Of a DNA stretch of 34,337 nt, positions 26,001 through 34,312 are shown piece by piece; position 1 is the first letter of the stretch, and every line of letters starts with the position of its first letter. The stretch lies in NCBI GenBank assembly GCA_018065085.1, contig JAGHUA010000011.1, positions 1 to 34,337 on the forward strand, read 5' to 3'. Below the pieces are notes generated by a model, which was given only the letters and a program-made list of their open reading frames with translations, was not told where the DNA came from and did not search any database. The position numbers were made by a program, and so were the translations under genes. Origin of the DNA: Candidatus Liminaster caballi. GTDB lineage: Bacteria > Bacteroidota > Bacteroidia > Bacteroidales > UBA3663.

Positions 26001-27332
26001 TTGAAAAGAAACCAAAAGAAATCGGAATCATACTATCGTTTCATTCAGGATCAGGCTGCCGGAAAGTTTTCCTATTATGACGGACAGGAGATCGAAGTCG
26101 CTCTGACCGACCTGCTCGACGAAGGCAACGTCAAAGATGCCTGCATCCTGATGGAAATGGCTATAAAACAGCATCCGGACGACGAGGAGATAACAAAACT
26201 CGCCGTCTGGGTGTTTATTCTCGCCGGTAGGGTAGAGGAAGCCGAACGTATGTTCCAGCCGTATGCCAACGACCAATCAGATCTCTCCGAACGCATCCGG
26301 TTCTGCCTGCAGGTGTCTCATGGTCATGTCAAGGAGGCGCTCGACGCCTTTACTAAAACGTTGATCGAAGAACGCTGTGATCTCACGCCCCTCTATTGGG
26401 TGTTGGGTGTCGAGGACATGTTCGACAGGATTCCGCACAATATGTTGCCAACCTATCTGGATACTGTGGGTCATTTGAACTCAGGCCATGACGCCGAGTC
26501 GTATGCCCGCATTGCCGCCATGCTGATGGATTGCGGCAGTCATGAGATGGCAATAAAGTATCTTGACCAGTCGCTCGATTTTGATGCCTATGATATCTAT
26601 TCGTGGATGGATCTGGCCAAATGTCATTATCTGCTGGGCAATCTTGATCGTTGTGCAGAGGCTTGTGATTATGGCCTTGCCATCGAGCCGAATAACGCTA
26701 TGCTGCATTTCGCGCATGGTTCCATACTCTATTACAACAACGATTTCACCGCAGCCATCAGCCATCTTGAAGTCGTACGCAAGTATGTAGAAGGCGTGAA
26801 GTCGGACAGCGAAATCGAAACTACAGCCCTTGAACTCATGGAGCAGGAGCAATGCATCCTTGAGATGCTCGGCTTCTCTTATCTCAACTGTGACCGCGTG
26901 GACGAATCGTGCGAGTGTTTCGACGTCCTCGTGGCTCGTCAGCCGGGCGATACCCTGCGCCATCTTCAGGTGGCATCTGCCTATGTGAGCAAAGGCGATC
27001 TCAACACCGCGTGCCAGCACACCGAGATAGCCGTTAAGCTTGAACCTAAGAACACCGATGCCCGTGCGTTGCTCATCTCCGTCTATACAGCCATGCACAG
27101 GTTTGACGAAGCGCTTACGCAGCTGAAACTCGTAATCGAACTCAAACCCAAGAGCAAGAACTATCTGCTGGCCTTTGCCGAACTGTCGAAGCAGGTGGGC
27201 AGAAATGAGGAAGCCGACTGGGCTTACCGTCGCCTGCTCGATCTCAAACCGCGAGACAAAGCCTCACGCATGTTATTGCGAGCCTATTTTGCAAGCATCG
27301 GCGATGAAGAGGCTCTGAGTCGCATTAAATAA
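26001..27332 (+). CDS. TPR-repeat protein with a TTG start
   Basis: 443-aa soluble helical protein built of tetratricopeptide-like repeats. Clear units occur near residues 155-270 (for example 'AIKYLDQSLDFDAYDIYSWM', 'CAEACDYGLAIEPNNAMLHF') and 325-435 ('CQHTEIAVKLEPKNTDARAL', 'ALTQLKLVIELKPKSKNYLL'). Such proteins are protein-interaction scaffolds. There is no signal peptide. The start is inferred as TTG at 26001, 10 bases after the glnS stop: no ATG or GTG occurs in frame before residue 48, and the N-terminal region looks coding. Its partner is unknown; the position between glnS and dedA is consistent with cotranscription. Confidence 0.88.
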   Translation: MKRNQKKSESYYRFIQDQAAGKFSYYDGQEIEVALTDLLDEGNVKDACILMEMAIKQHPDDEEITKLAVWVFILAGRVEEAERMFQPYANDQSDLSERIRFCLQVSHGHVKEALDAFTKTLIEERCDLTPLYWVLGVEDMFDRIPHNMLPTYLDTVGHLNSGHDAESYARIAAMLMDCGSHEMAIKYLDQSLDFDAYDIYSWMDLAKCHYLLGNLDRCAEACDYGLAIEPNNAMLHFAHGSILYYNNDFTAAISHLEVVRKYVEGVKSDSEIETTALELMEQEQCILEMLGFSYLNCDRVDESCECFDVLVARQPGDTLRHLQVASAYVSKGDLNTACQHTEIAVKLEPKNTDARALLISVYTAMHRFDEALTQLKLVIELKPKSKNYLLAFAELSKQVGRNEEADWAYRRLLDLKPRDKASRMLLRAYFASIGDEEALSRIK

Positions 27333-27343
27333 AACTCATTCCT

Positions 27344-27976
27344 ATGGAAGACCTTTACATCTGGATAGCGTCCAATATGAACTATGCGGTCATAACTCTG
27401 TTCATGGCTGTCGAGAGTTCGTTTATCCCATTCCCATCCGAGATCATAATCATTCCGGCTGCTTATATTGCGGTCAATCAGGGCACGCTCAGCCTTCCGC
27501 TCATCGTGCTTTTCGGCACCATTGGCGCTTTGATTGGTGCCTTGGTCAATTATTGGTTGTCCGTGTGGCTCGGACGTCCCATCGTCTATAAGTTTGCCGA
27601 TAGCAAGTTCGGCCATCTCTGTCTCATCGACCGTGAGAGCGTTGAGAAGGCAGAGGCATATTTTAACGAGCATGGCGCCGTGGGTACTTTCGTTGGCCGA
27701 CTCATCCCAGCCATCCGTCAGCTCATCTCCATCCCTGCAGGTCTTGCGCGCATGAACATGAGTCGTTTTGTGATCTACACATCGCTCGGAGCCGGTATCT
27801 GGAACACCGTCCTTGCCGCCCTCGGTGCGTTCTTCGGCCATACGATGCCTGAGGACGAGCTCATTGCCAAGGTGCAGCAGTACAGCGGCTATGTGAAGGT
27901 GGGCATTGCCGTAGTCCTTGTGCTCGGCTTCGCGTATTATATAAATAAGGTAATAAAGGCAAACAAGAAACAATGA
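27344..27976 (+). CDS. DedA-family membrane protein
   Basis: 210-aa polytopic inner-membrane protein of the DedA/VTT (SNARE-associated) family; some members flip undecaprenyl phosphate or phosphatidylethanolamine. Family residues are visible: Glu24 in 'VESSFIPFPSE', and 'GRLIPAIRQLISIPAG' (118-133) with Arg119, Pro122 and Arg125, on reentrant segments. Four or five hydrophobic stretches are present, and the C-terminus is basic. It starts 11 bases after the TPR gene and overlaps tgt by four bases (ATGA), so the two are coupled. Its exact lipid substrate is not known. Confidence 0.92.
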   Translation: MEDLYIWIASNMNYAVITLFMAVESSFIPFPSEIIIIPAAYIAVNQGTLSLPLIVLFGTIGALIGALVNYWLSVWLGRPIVYKFADSKFGHLCLIDRESVEKAEAYFNEHGAVGTFVGRLIPAIRQLISIPAGLARMNMSRFVIYTSLGAGIWNTVLAALGAFFGHTMPEDELIAKVQQYSGYVKVGIAVVLVLGFAYYINKVIKANKKQ

Positions 27977-29118
27977 CCTTCAAACTTCAAGCAACAGATA
28001 TCAACTCCTGGGCGCGTGCCGGCGAGATCACTACCGACCATGGCAAGATCCAGACACCGATCTTCATGCCTGTGGGCACTGTCGGTTCGGTCAAGTGTCT
28101 GCATTTCAGTGAACTTCGCGAAGAGGTGAACGCCCAGATTATCCTTGGCAATACATACCACCTGTACCTTCGTCCGGGTCTTGACGTGCTGCGTGAGGCA
28201 GGCGGATTGCATAAGTTCAATTCTTGGGATCGTCCGATTCTCACCGACTCAGGCGGCTTTCAGGTGTTCTCGCTTGCCGCCAACCGCAAGATCAAGGAAG
28301 AGGGATGCACCTTCCGCAGTCATATCGACGGTTCGAAGCATCTGTTTACCCCAGAGCGTGTCATGGACATCGAACGAGTGATCGGAGCCGACATCATGAT
28401 GGCGTTCGATGAGTGTCCGCCGGGCGACAGCGACTACCGCTATGCCGAGAAGTCGCTTGGCCTGACCGAGCGCTGGCTCGACCGCTGCTATGCCCAGTAT
28501 AAGGCAACTGAGGACGAGAACGGCAACGGCCTTTACGGCTATCATCAGGCGCTGTTCCCAATCGTTCAGGGATGCACATTCCCTGATCTTCGCCGCCGCG
28601 CAGCCGAGAAGATTGCCGCTATGGATGTTGAGGGCAATGCCATCGGCGGTTTGGCTGTGGGCGAACCTACCGAGAAGATGTATGAGATGATCGAGGTGGT
28701 CAATGAGATTCTGCCTGTCGATCGTCCGCGCTATCTGATGGGTGTCGGCACTCCTGCCAACCTTCTTGAGGGCATTGAGCGCGGTGTTGACATGTTCGAT
28801 TGCGTGACGCCTACCCGCAACGGACGCAACGGAATGCTCTTTACGCGCCATGGCATCCTCAACATGAAGAATGCCAAGTGGGCTCACGATTTCTCGCCAA
28901 TTCAGGAAGACGGTCCGTGTGAGGTCGATCGCATCTATTCGAAGGCCTACCTCCGTCACCTTTTTCATGCCGAGGAGTACCTTGCCCTTCAGATTGCGTC
29001 GATACATAATCTCTCATTCTATCTCTGGCTCGTGGGTGAGGCGCGTCAGCACATCCTTGCCGGCGACTTCAAGCCGTGGAAGGATTATATGATTGGCGAA
29101 GTGACCCGACGACTGTAA
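27973..29118 (+). CDS. tgt: tRNA-guanine transglycosylase with altered zinc site
   Basis: 381-aa enzyme that exchanges G34 for preQ1 in queuosine tRNAs. It has 'TDSGGFQVFS' with Asp92, 'GGLAVGEP', and the nucleophile region 'FDCVTPTRNGR' with Asp276. The C-terminal zinc site normally is C-x-C-x2-C plus a later His. Here the aligned residues are Gly314, Cys316 and Asp319, in 'EDGPCEVDRIYSKAYLRHL', with His345 retained in 'SIHNLSFY'. So two of three cysteines are missing while the flanking frame is intact. This may be a lineage-wide change in Bacteroidetes rather than a defect. It overlaps dedA by four bases. Confidence 0.95.
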   Translation: MTFKLQATDINSWARAGEITTDHGKIQTPIFMPVGTVGSVKCLHFSELREEVNAQIILGNTYHLYLRPGLDVLREAGGLHKFNSWDRPILTDSGGFQVFSLAANRKIKEEGCTFRSHIDGSKHLFTPERVMDIERVIGADIMMAFDECPPGDSDYRYAEKSLGLTERWLDRCYAQYKATEDENGNGLYGYHQALFPIVQGCTFPDLRRRAAEKIAAMDVEGNAIGGLAVGEPTEKMYEMIEVVNEILPVDRPRYLMGVGTPANLLEGIERGVDMFDCVTPTRNGRNGMLFTRHGILNMKNAKWAHDFSPIQEDGPCEVDRIYSKAYLRHLFHAEEYLALQIASIHNLSFYLWLVGEARQHILAGDFKPWKDYMIGEVTRRL

Positions 29119-29130
29119 AAGCTGACCGCC

Positions 29131-30057
29131 ATGCATATACGTATTATTTCTCCTGCCGGCAATGTCAAGGCCAAGGTCGTCGATGCAGGTGTTGCAACCC
29201 TCCGCAGTTGGGGACACAAGGTCACGGTTGCCGAACATGCTCTTGGCTCTTACGGCCGCTATTCCGGCTATCCTGAGGAACGAGTTCAGGACATTGTCGA
29301 TGCACTTGAGGATCCTACGGTCGATGTGCTTTGGGCCACACGTGGCGGCTATGGCTGTATGCAGATCCTTGACCGCATTCCGCTCGACATTATCCGAAAG
29401 GCTGGCAAACCCATTGTCGGCTACAGCGACATTACGGCTCTCCATGCCCTGTGGAGCAAGGCCGGAGTGCAGAGCGTGCATGCTCCGATGATGAAGCATC
29501 TGGGCGACGATCCCGGTCACCGCACCACCAAAACCCTGCGCGAGCTGCTTGACTTCTATGCGGCTCATAATGCCTGGCCGCAGCACCACAACCGCCTCTT
29601 CATGGCCAAGGCAAAGATTCAGCCGGTGGATGCTGACGGTGCTCCTGTTTCTCTTGACAATGGTGTCGCTCTTGCCAATGCCGATTGCCCTGTGTTCGTG
29701 GGCGGCAACCTTAGCGTGCTCACCGGTTTGCATGGCACACCGTTCGACTATGATTATGCCGGACGCATTCTCTTCATCGAGGACATTGCCGAACAGCCTT
29801 ACAAGATTGACCGCATGCTTCAGCAGTTGCGCCTGATGGGTGTGTTCGGAGTGCTGATGCCCGATGGCTCGGTCGATAAGTCGGGAGCCGTGGCAGGACT
29901 TGTCTGCGGACATTTCACCGATTGTCCTGACGACCCATCGATGCCTGCCAATATCTGGGACAATATCCGCTGGGTGTTGCAACCCTATCAGGTGCCAATC
30001 TGGCTCGGTTCGCCCATCGGTCACGAACTCAATAACTTCCCTGTGATTGTCGGCTGA
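29131..30057 (+). CDS. LD-carboxypeptidase, peptidase family S66
   Basis: 308-aa cytosolic peptidase related to LdcA and MccF. LdcA trims the terminal D-Ala from murein tetrapeptides during recycling. The catalytic triad candidates are Ser99 in 'IVGYSDITALH', Glu217 in 'ILFIEDIAEQPYKIDR' and His298 in 'SPIGHELNN'. 'ATRGGYGCMQILDRI' (69-83) is the conserved loop. There is no signal peptide. It begins 12 bases after tgt and precedes envelope genes. An MccF-like peptide-detoxifying role cannot be excluded, but LdcA is more likely. Confidence 0.92.
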   Translation: MHIRIISPAGNVKAKVVDAGVATLRSWGHKVTVAEHALGSYGRYSGYPEERVQDIVDALEDPTVDVLWATRGGYGCMQILDRIPLDIIRKAGKPIVGYSDITALHALWSKAGVQSVHAPMMKHLGDDPGHRTTKTLRELLDFYAAHNAWPQHHNRLFMAKAKIQPVDADGAPVSLDNGVALANADCPVFVGGNLSVLTGLHGTPFDYDYAGRILFIEDIAEQPYKIDRMLQQLRLMGVFGVLMPDGSVDKSGAVAGLVCGHFTDCPDDPSMPANIWDNIRWVLQPYQVPIWLGSPIGHELNNFPVIVG

Positions 30058-30110
30058 CCCATTTAGGCGGAAGGCTGCGCCCATCTGAATAACTGATTGT
30101 CTTTCATGCG

Positions 30111-31658
30111 ATGAAAAAACTACTTATATTCATCTTCTCGCTCCTGTCTGTGCCGATGTCTGCTCAGATTCATGCCGACGTTGAGATGCAGGCATCTGTA
30201 AGCAACGACAGGACACCGCTTTGGCTCAATGCCAATAAGTACGGCTTGAGTTCGCTCAACGCCAATAACGGCTACGTTCGTGCCACACTGACGCGCGACC
30301 TCGAACAGCCCAAGTCGAAGCATTGGGATTGGGGATTCGGTGCCGATGTGGCTCTGCCTGTGGGCTATGTGAGCGAGAGTGCCTGTGGCCGATACACGAC
30401 CAATTATATTGTCCAGCAGCTTTATGCCGATGTGCGTTACCGTCGTTTCGTGTTGACCATCGGCGCCAAGCAGCAGCCGATGCAGCTTCACGACAACCGT
30501 CTGTCTTCCGGCGCACAGACCTTGGGCAGAAATGCGCGACCTGTGCCTCAGGTGCGTCTTGGCCTTGACGATTGGTGGACGGTGCCGGGCGTCAACGGAT
30601 GGCTTCAGGCGATGGCTCATGCCTCGTTCGGCGTGATGACCGACGGCGCATGGGAAGAGAAGTTTGCCAATGGCGGACAGTATATTTACAACAAGCTGAC
30701 ACGCTATCACGAGAAGGCCGGCTACCTGCGCATCGGCAAGCAGTCGCGTTTCCCGCTGACCTTCGTTTTCGGCCTTGAGATGGCAGCACAGTTCGGCGGT
30801 GATCTCTACAACTGGAAGGGAACCGATCAGAGCGACTATGCGTCTGACTATCACATGCGCCTCAAGAGCGACCTCAAGAGCTATTGGAATGCGTTCATGC
30901 CAGGCGGTGGCGACACCGGCGAGACATCGTTCCAGAACTCGGAGGGCAATCAGCTCGGTTCGTGGATTTTCCGTTTCGACTGGACGCGTCCTGATTATGC
31001 CATCGGCCTTTATGCCGACCATTTCTTTGAGGATCATTCATCGATGTTCCTGCTCGACTATGACGGCTATGGCGAGGGCGAGAACTGGCAGCAGAAGGAG
31101 GAGTGGCGCTACTTCCTCTATAAGCTCAATGACCTTCAGCTGGGTCTTGACCTCAAGCTCAATAAAGGCCGTTGGCTGAAGCGTGCGCTGGTTGAGTTCA
31201 TCAATACGAAATATCAGAGCGGCCCAATCTATCACGACCGCAATTCGGGCAACAGCGACCATCTTGGCGGCATCGACGACTATTACAACCACAGCACCCT
31301 GCCCGGCTGGCAGCATTGGGGACAGGTCATTGGCAATCCGCTCTATCGTTCGCCGCTCTACAACTGTGCCGACGGTTACATTTCCTCGACCGACAACCGT
31401 TTCACGGCGTGGCATTTCGGTGCTGAGGGCTGCCTCGGTTTTGATGCCCTGACCTATCGTGTGCTCTACACCTGGCAGAAAGGTTTTGGCACTTACCGCA
31501 GTCCTTTCGTGCGTCCGGAGGTTAGCAACAGCTACCTTGCCGAGCTGTCATACCGTCTCGCGGACTTCACGTTCGTCGTGGGCGTGGCATCTGATTTCGG
31601 CAAGATCTATGGCGACAACACCGGAGCCCAGTTCACACTCAAATATCACATCCGATGA
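30111..31658 (+). CDS. Wzi-like capsule-assembly outer-membrane protein
   Basis: 515-aa protein of the Bacteroidetes Wzi-like outer-membrane family. A signal peptide covers residues 1-19 (Lys-Lys, hydrophobic core, Ser-Ala-Gln). The mature N-terminus has 'RTPLWLNANKYGLSSLN' (about 34-50), typical of the family, and many alternating aromatic beta strands follow through the C-terminal 'GAQFTLKYHIR', as in a beta barrel. In E. coli, Wzi anchors group 1 capsule on the surface; here a capsule or exopolysaccharide role is inferred. It follows the carboxypeptidase by 53 bases and overlaps the lipoprotein gene by four bases. Confidence 0.87.
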   Translation: MKKLLIFIFSLLSVPMSAQIHADVEMQASVSNDRTPLWLNANKYGLSSLNANNGYVRATLTRDLEQPKSKHWDWGFGADVALPVGYVSESACGRYTTNYIVQQLYADVRYRRFVLTIGAKQQPMQLHDNRLSSGAQTLGRNARPVPQVRLGLDDWWTVPGVNGWLQAMAHASFGVMTDGAWEEKFANGGQYIYNKLTRYHEKAGYLRIGKQSRFPLTFVFGLEMAAQFGGDLYNWKGTDQSDYASDYHMRLKSDLKSYWNAFMPGGGDTGETSFQNSEGNQLGSWIFRFDWTRPDYAIGLYADHFFEDHSSMFLLDYDGYGEGENWQQKEEWRYFLYKLNDLQLGLDLKLNKGRWLKRALVEFINTKYQSGPIYHDRNSGNSDHLGGIDDYYNHSTLPGWQHWGQVIGNPLYRSPLYNCADGYISSTDNRFTAWHFGAEGCLGFDALTYRVLYTWQKGFGTYRSPFVRPEVSNSYLAELSYRLADFTFVVGVASDFGKIYGDNTGAQFTLKYHIR

Positions 31659-32107
31659 AAAAGCTTTCATTACTCTCCGCAATATCTGTCATCATCCTGT
31701 CGATGACGCTTACCGGCTGCGAGGTTTCGGGCAATGGCGACCTCGACGGCTTCTGGTACATGACACGCCTTGACAGCATCGCCACCGGCCAGTCGTGTGA
31801 CATGCGTCCGGCTCGTCTATCGTGGTCGGTGCAGGCCAAGATCATCCAGTTCTTCGACCATGAGAAGAACGACCTGAAGCGCATCCCGATGGCCCGTTTC
31901 GAACACGATGGCAACACCCTCACCATCTCCGAAGCTTTCATCTACAACCGCATGGATGGCGATGAGCCGCTCACCGCGGACAGTCTTTACCTAGTGCGTC
32001 CCTATGGCGTCAATTCGCTGCCCGACACCTATCATGTCGAGAAGCTCACCTCGTCGCGTCTTCAGATCTCTGACGATGTGGTTCGCCTCTATTTCGAGAA
32101 ATATTGA
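31655..32107 (+). CDS. DUF4847-like lipoprotein
   Basis: 150-aa lipoprotein with a signal peptide ending in the lipobox Leu-Thr-Gly-Cys22. The mature part begins with a Gly/Asp-rich stretch and 'DLDGFWYMTRLDSIATG', a lipocalin-like opening strand that I associate with DUF4847; this assignment is from memory. Later strands include 'WSVQAKIIQFFD' and 'LQISDDVVRLYFEKY'. It probably sits on the inner or outer membrane and may work with the Wzi-like protein, with which its start overlaps by four bases. Function unknown. Confidence 0.82.
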   Translation: MKKLSLLSAISVIILSMTLTGCEVSGNGDLDGFWYMTRLDSIATGQSCDMRPARLSWSVQAKIIQFFDHEKNDLKRIPMARFEHDGNTLTISEAFIYNRMDGDEPLTADSLYLVRPYGVNSLPDTYHVEKLTSSRLQISDDVVRLYFEKY

Positions 32108-32141
32108 TTAAAGTATCGCAAGTCCATACTTGCTTACATGA

Positions 32142-32217
32142 GGGGAGTTAAAGAAGATAAAGGAGTTAAAGGAGATAAAGACGTTACTTTCACTATTGGT
32201 ATAGTCTTTAACTTCCC
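32142..32217. repeat. Purine-rich repeat with inverted end, upstream of the FGE-fold gene
   Basis: Short units of the form GAGTTAAAG and GATAAAG run from 32142 to 32183. The first 13 bases (32142-32154) pair with 32205-32217 with one mismatch. Bases 32167-32183 recur exactly at 34286-34302 on the other side of the next gene. A small hairpin (GCAAGT/ACTTGC, 32118-32133) lies just before. No clear -7 box precedes the next ATG. Confidence 0.6.
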
Positions 32218-32245
32218 AATCAAATGAAATATTAGTCTTATTGCT

Positions 32246-34030
32246 ATGATACGTACATTCCTTACCTCTCTCATGATGATGCTGTGTGTGGCGCTTCACG
32301 CACAGATCGCCGTCGAGTCGTTCGAGCTCGATGAGTTTGATGGTACCGCCAACCGACGCGAAACTCAGGTTTTTGACCTCGATGGCAACCCTTGCGCATT
32401 GATCAAGGTCGAGACCACGCTCAAGGGTCTGTCGTTCGATACTGGCGTGCTGGGCATTATGAAGTCCGAGCAGCATGTGGGCGAAATCTGGCTTTATGTG
32501 CCTCGTGGCGTCCGTTACATCTCCATCTTCCATCCAGACATTCCGGGTCTTCGCAAGCATGACCTTGGCGTGTCGGTGCAGAAGGCACGCACCTACATCC
32601 TGAAACTGCGCACAGGCACTGTCCGGACAATCGTTGAGGAGGCTGTCACCTCGCAGTTCCTGGTCATTCATGTCGAGCCGAAGAATGCCATGGTCATGGT
32701 CAACGACGAAGCCTGGCCTGTCAACGATGGCGTGGCACGCAAGTATGTGCCATTCGGCGACTACCAGTTCTCGGTCATCGCTCCTGACTACGTCACCCAC
32801 AGGAGTGCGGCACGTGTTGCCGACCCAGACAATAACGTGGTGGTGCGGGTGAGCCTTCAGCCGAACTTCGTGCCCATCACGGTCAATGTAGGCCTGAATG
32901 CAGACATTTGGATCGATGGCGAGCGTCGAGGTTCGGGCACATGGACGGGCAATCTTGGCGCAGGCGAACATCGTTTTGAGGCGCGCAAGGACGGACACAT
33001 CTCTTCGTCGCGCCAGCAGACGGTCAACGTGGCAGATGGCCCACAGACCTTCACGCTCACAGATCCGACGCCAATCTACGGTCGTCTGATGGTCAACACC
33101 CTGCCCGACTATGCCGACATCTTCATCGATGGCGAGAACGTAGGCCAGACACCGAAAGCCCTGAACAAGGTCGTTGTCGGCACTCGCAAGGTGACCATCC
33201 GCAAGGAGGGATATGAAGACTACACTCAGGACATCGTTGTCAGCGAAGGTCAGACCGCATCCGTCGATGGGCAGATGACAAAGCGCGTTGCGCCAGCGGC
33301 TGTAACCGCAAGCCAGAGCACAGCCACAGGAGCAAACGTTGAGAGTCAGACATTCACGGTCAATGGCGTTTCGTTCAAGATGGTGGCTGTGAAGGGCGGC
33401 ACATTCCAGATGGGAGCTACTCCTGAGCAGCAAGATGCTTACAAAGACGAAAAACCTGTTCATAGCGTCACCCTTTCTGACTATTATATCGGTGAGACAG
33501 AGGTCACGCAGGCTCTGTGGAAGGCGGTGATGGGCTCTAATCCTTCAACCTGGAAGGGCGACAACCTTCCTGTCGAGCAAGTTTCCTGGAAAGACTGTCA
33601 GAAGTTCATCAAGAAACTGAATCAGCTTACGGGCAAGAACTTCCGCCTGCCAACCGAGGCTGAATGGGAATATGCTGCGCGTGGCGGTAAGGAAAGCAAG
33701 GGTTATCAGTATTCAGGCAGCAACAATCTTGGCTCCGTGGCATGGTATGATGACAATTTGGGCAGCAAGATACACGCAGTCAAGCCCAAGCAGCCGAACG
33801 AACTTGGTCTTTATGACATGAGTGGCAACGTTTGGGAGTGGTGTCAGGACTGGTATGGAGGTTACTCAGGTGGTTCTCAAACCAATCCGAAGGGTCCTTC
33901 CTCGGGCTCGCGTCGTGTGTACCGTGGTGGCAGTTGGTACTACGACGCTAGGCACTGCCGCGTCGCTTATCGCAACTGGGATACGCCTCACTACCGTAGC
34001 TACGACCTTGGCCTCCGCCTCGGCCTTTAG
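32246..34030 (+). CDS. Secreted PEGA-domain protein with C-terminal FGE/C-type-lectin-like fold; possible DGR target
   Basis: 594-aa exported protein. A signal peptide covers residues 1-20 (His-Ala-Gln). About 21-135 is an N-terminal beta domain. Three PEGA-like repeats follow, at about 138-206, 210-272 and 278-345 (for example 'LMVNTLPDYADIFIDGENVG'); a Thr/Ala/Ser linker spans 346-366. Residues 369-594 match the FGE-sulfatase/SUMF1 fold: 'GGTFQMG', 'ETEVTQALWKAVMG', 'FRLPTEAEWEYAARGG', 'NVWEWCQDWYGGY', 'YRGGSW' and 'LGLRLGL'. The FGE catalytic cysteine pair is not present: only Cys571 is in the expected area, so ligand binding is more likely than formylglycine formation. Residues 565-587 carry NAC/NAT-type codons at 11 positions, the pattern expected of DGR variable repeats. 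The gene stands alone behind a repeat tract and is flanked by a 17-bp direct repeat. Non-DGR paralogues with similar ends also exist. Confidence 0.87.
   Translation: MIRTFLTSLMMMLCVALHAQIAVESFELDEFDGTANRRETQVFDLDGNPCALIKVETTLKGLSFDTGVLGIMKSEQHVGEIWLYVPRGVRYISIFHPDIPGLRKHDLGVSVQKARTYILKLRTGTVRTIVEEAVTSQFLVIHVEPKNAMVMVNDEAWPVNDGVARKYVPFGDYQFSVIAPDYVTHRSAARVADPDNNVVVRVSLQPNFVPITVNVGLNADIWIDGERRGSGTWTGNLGAGEHRFEARKDGHISSSRQQTVNVADGPQTFTLTDPTPIYGRLMVNTLPDYADIFIDGENVGQTPKALNKVVVGTRKVTIRKEGYEDYTQDIVVSEGQTASVDGQMTKRVAPAAVTASQSTATGANVESQTFTVNGVSFKMVAVKGGTFQMGATPEQQDAYKDEKPVHSVTLSDYYIGETEVTQALWKAVMGSNPSTWKGDNLPVEQVSWKDCQKFIKKLNQLTGKNFRLPTEAEWEYAARGGKESKGYQYSGSNNLGSVAWYDDNLGSKIHAVKPKQPNELGLYDMSGNVWEWCQDWYGGYSGGSQTNPKGPSSGSRRVYRGGSWYYDARHCRVAYRNWDTPHYRSYDLGLRLGL
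33911..34027 (+). other. Candidate DGR variable repeat (VR)
   Basis: This covers codons 556-594 of the FGE-fold gene. Within a conserved frame (R-G-G-S-W ... A-R-x-C-R-V-A-x-R ... T-P-x-x-R ... L-G-L-R-L), 11 positions (565, 566, 567, 570, 575, 577, 579, 582, 583, 586, 587) are NAC or NAT codons with first bases T,T,G,C,T,A,G,C,T,T,G. Such codons would arise by changing the first A of AAC/AAT in a template repeat. Residues 578 (TGG) and 585 (AGC) would need second-position changes too. No template repeat or reverse transcriptase is inside the window. Confidence 0.45.
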
Positions 34031-34079
34031 TTCTCTCCTAACAAAAAAGAAGAAAAAAGAAAATGAAATAAAAAGAATG

Positions 34080-34135
34080 AATGCCGGCATGGTGCTAAAA
34101 AGGCCGTAAGGCCAAAAAAACACCATGCCGACATT
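34080..34135. other. Long hairpin with inner GTAA tetraloop after the FGE-fold gene
   Basis: The outer arms (34080-34094 with 34121-34135) pair over 15 positions with one mismatch. In the A-rich interior, GGCC-GTAA-GGCC (34102-34113) forms a second stem with a GNRA-type loop. It lies 50 bases after the stop codon. It may be a terminator, although there is no clean T tract, or a DGR-type cruciform recognition structure, which is typically a short GC stem with a 4-base loop downstream of the VR. Confidence 0.55.
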
Positions 34136-34165
34136 CGCTTTGTCTTGGCTCCTCTTGATTCGGAA

Positions 34166-34302
34166 GATAAAGGAGATAAAGAAGATAAAGGAGATAAAGA
34201 AGATAAAGAAGATAAGGTAGATAAAGGAGATAAGGTAGATAAAGGAGATAAAGAAGATAAGGTAGATAAAGGAGATAAAGGAATATAAAGGAGATAAAGA
34301 CG
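34166..34302. repeat. 9-bp purine-rich tandem repeat (VNTR), about 15 units
   Basis: Units GATAAAGGA, GATAAAGAA and GATAAGGTA alternate irregularly. The period is 9 until one 10-base unit near 34283. The last 17 bases (34286-34302) equal 32167-32183. The strand is almost pure purine plus T at every third position. Length variation between strains is likely. It encodes no credible protein: the minus-strand frame is only a Leu-Leu-Tyr repeat. Confidence 0.8.
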
Positions 34303-34312
34303 ATACCATCAG

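Noticed and set aside
29014-30084. Open 356-aa frame antisense to the S66 carboxypeptidase
   Set aside because: The forward frame contains the full S66 triad; the reverse has no family features.
32108-33463. Open 451-aa frame antisense to the PEGA-FGE gene
   Set aside because: The forward gene has a signal peptide and recognised domains; the antisense translation shows Cys/His-rich noise.
33338-34030. True formylglycine-generating enzyme
   Set aside because: The fold matches, but the paired active-site cysteines are not present; only Cys571 remains.
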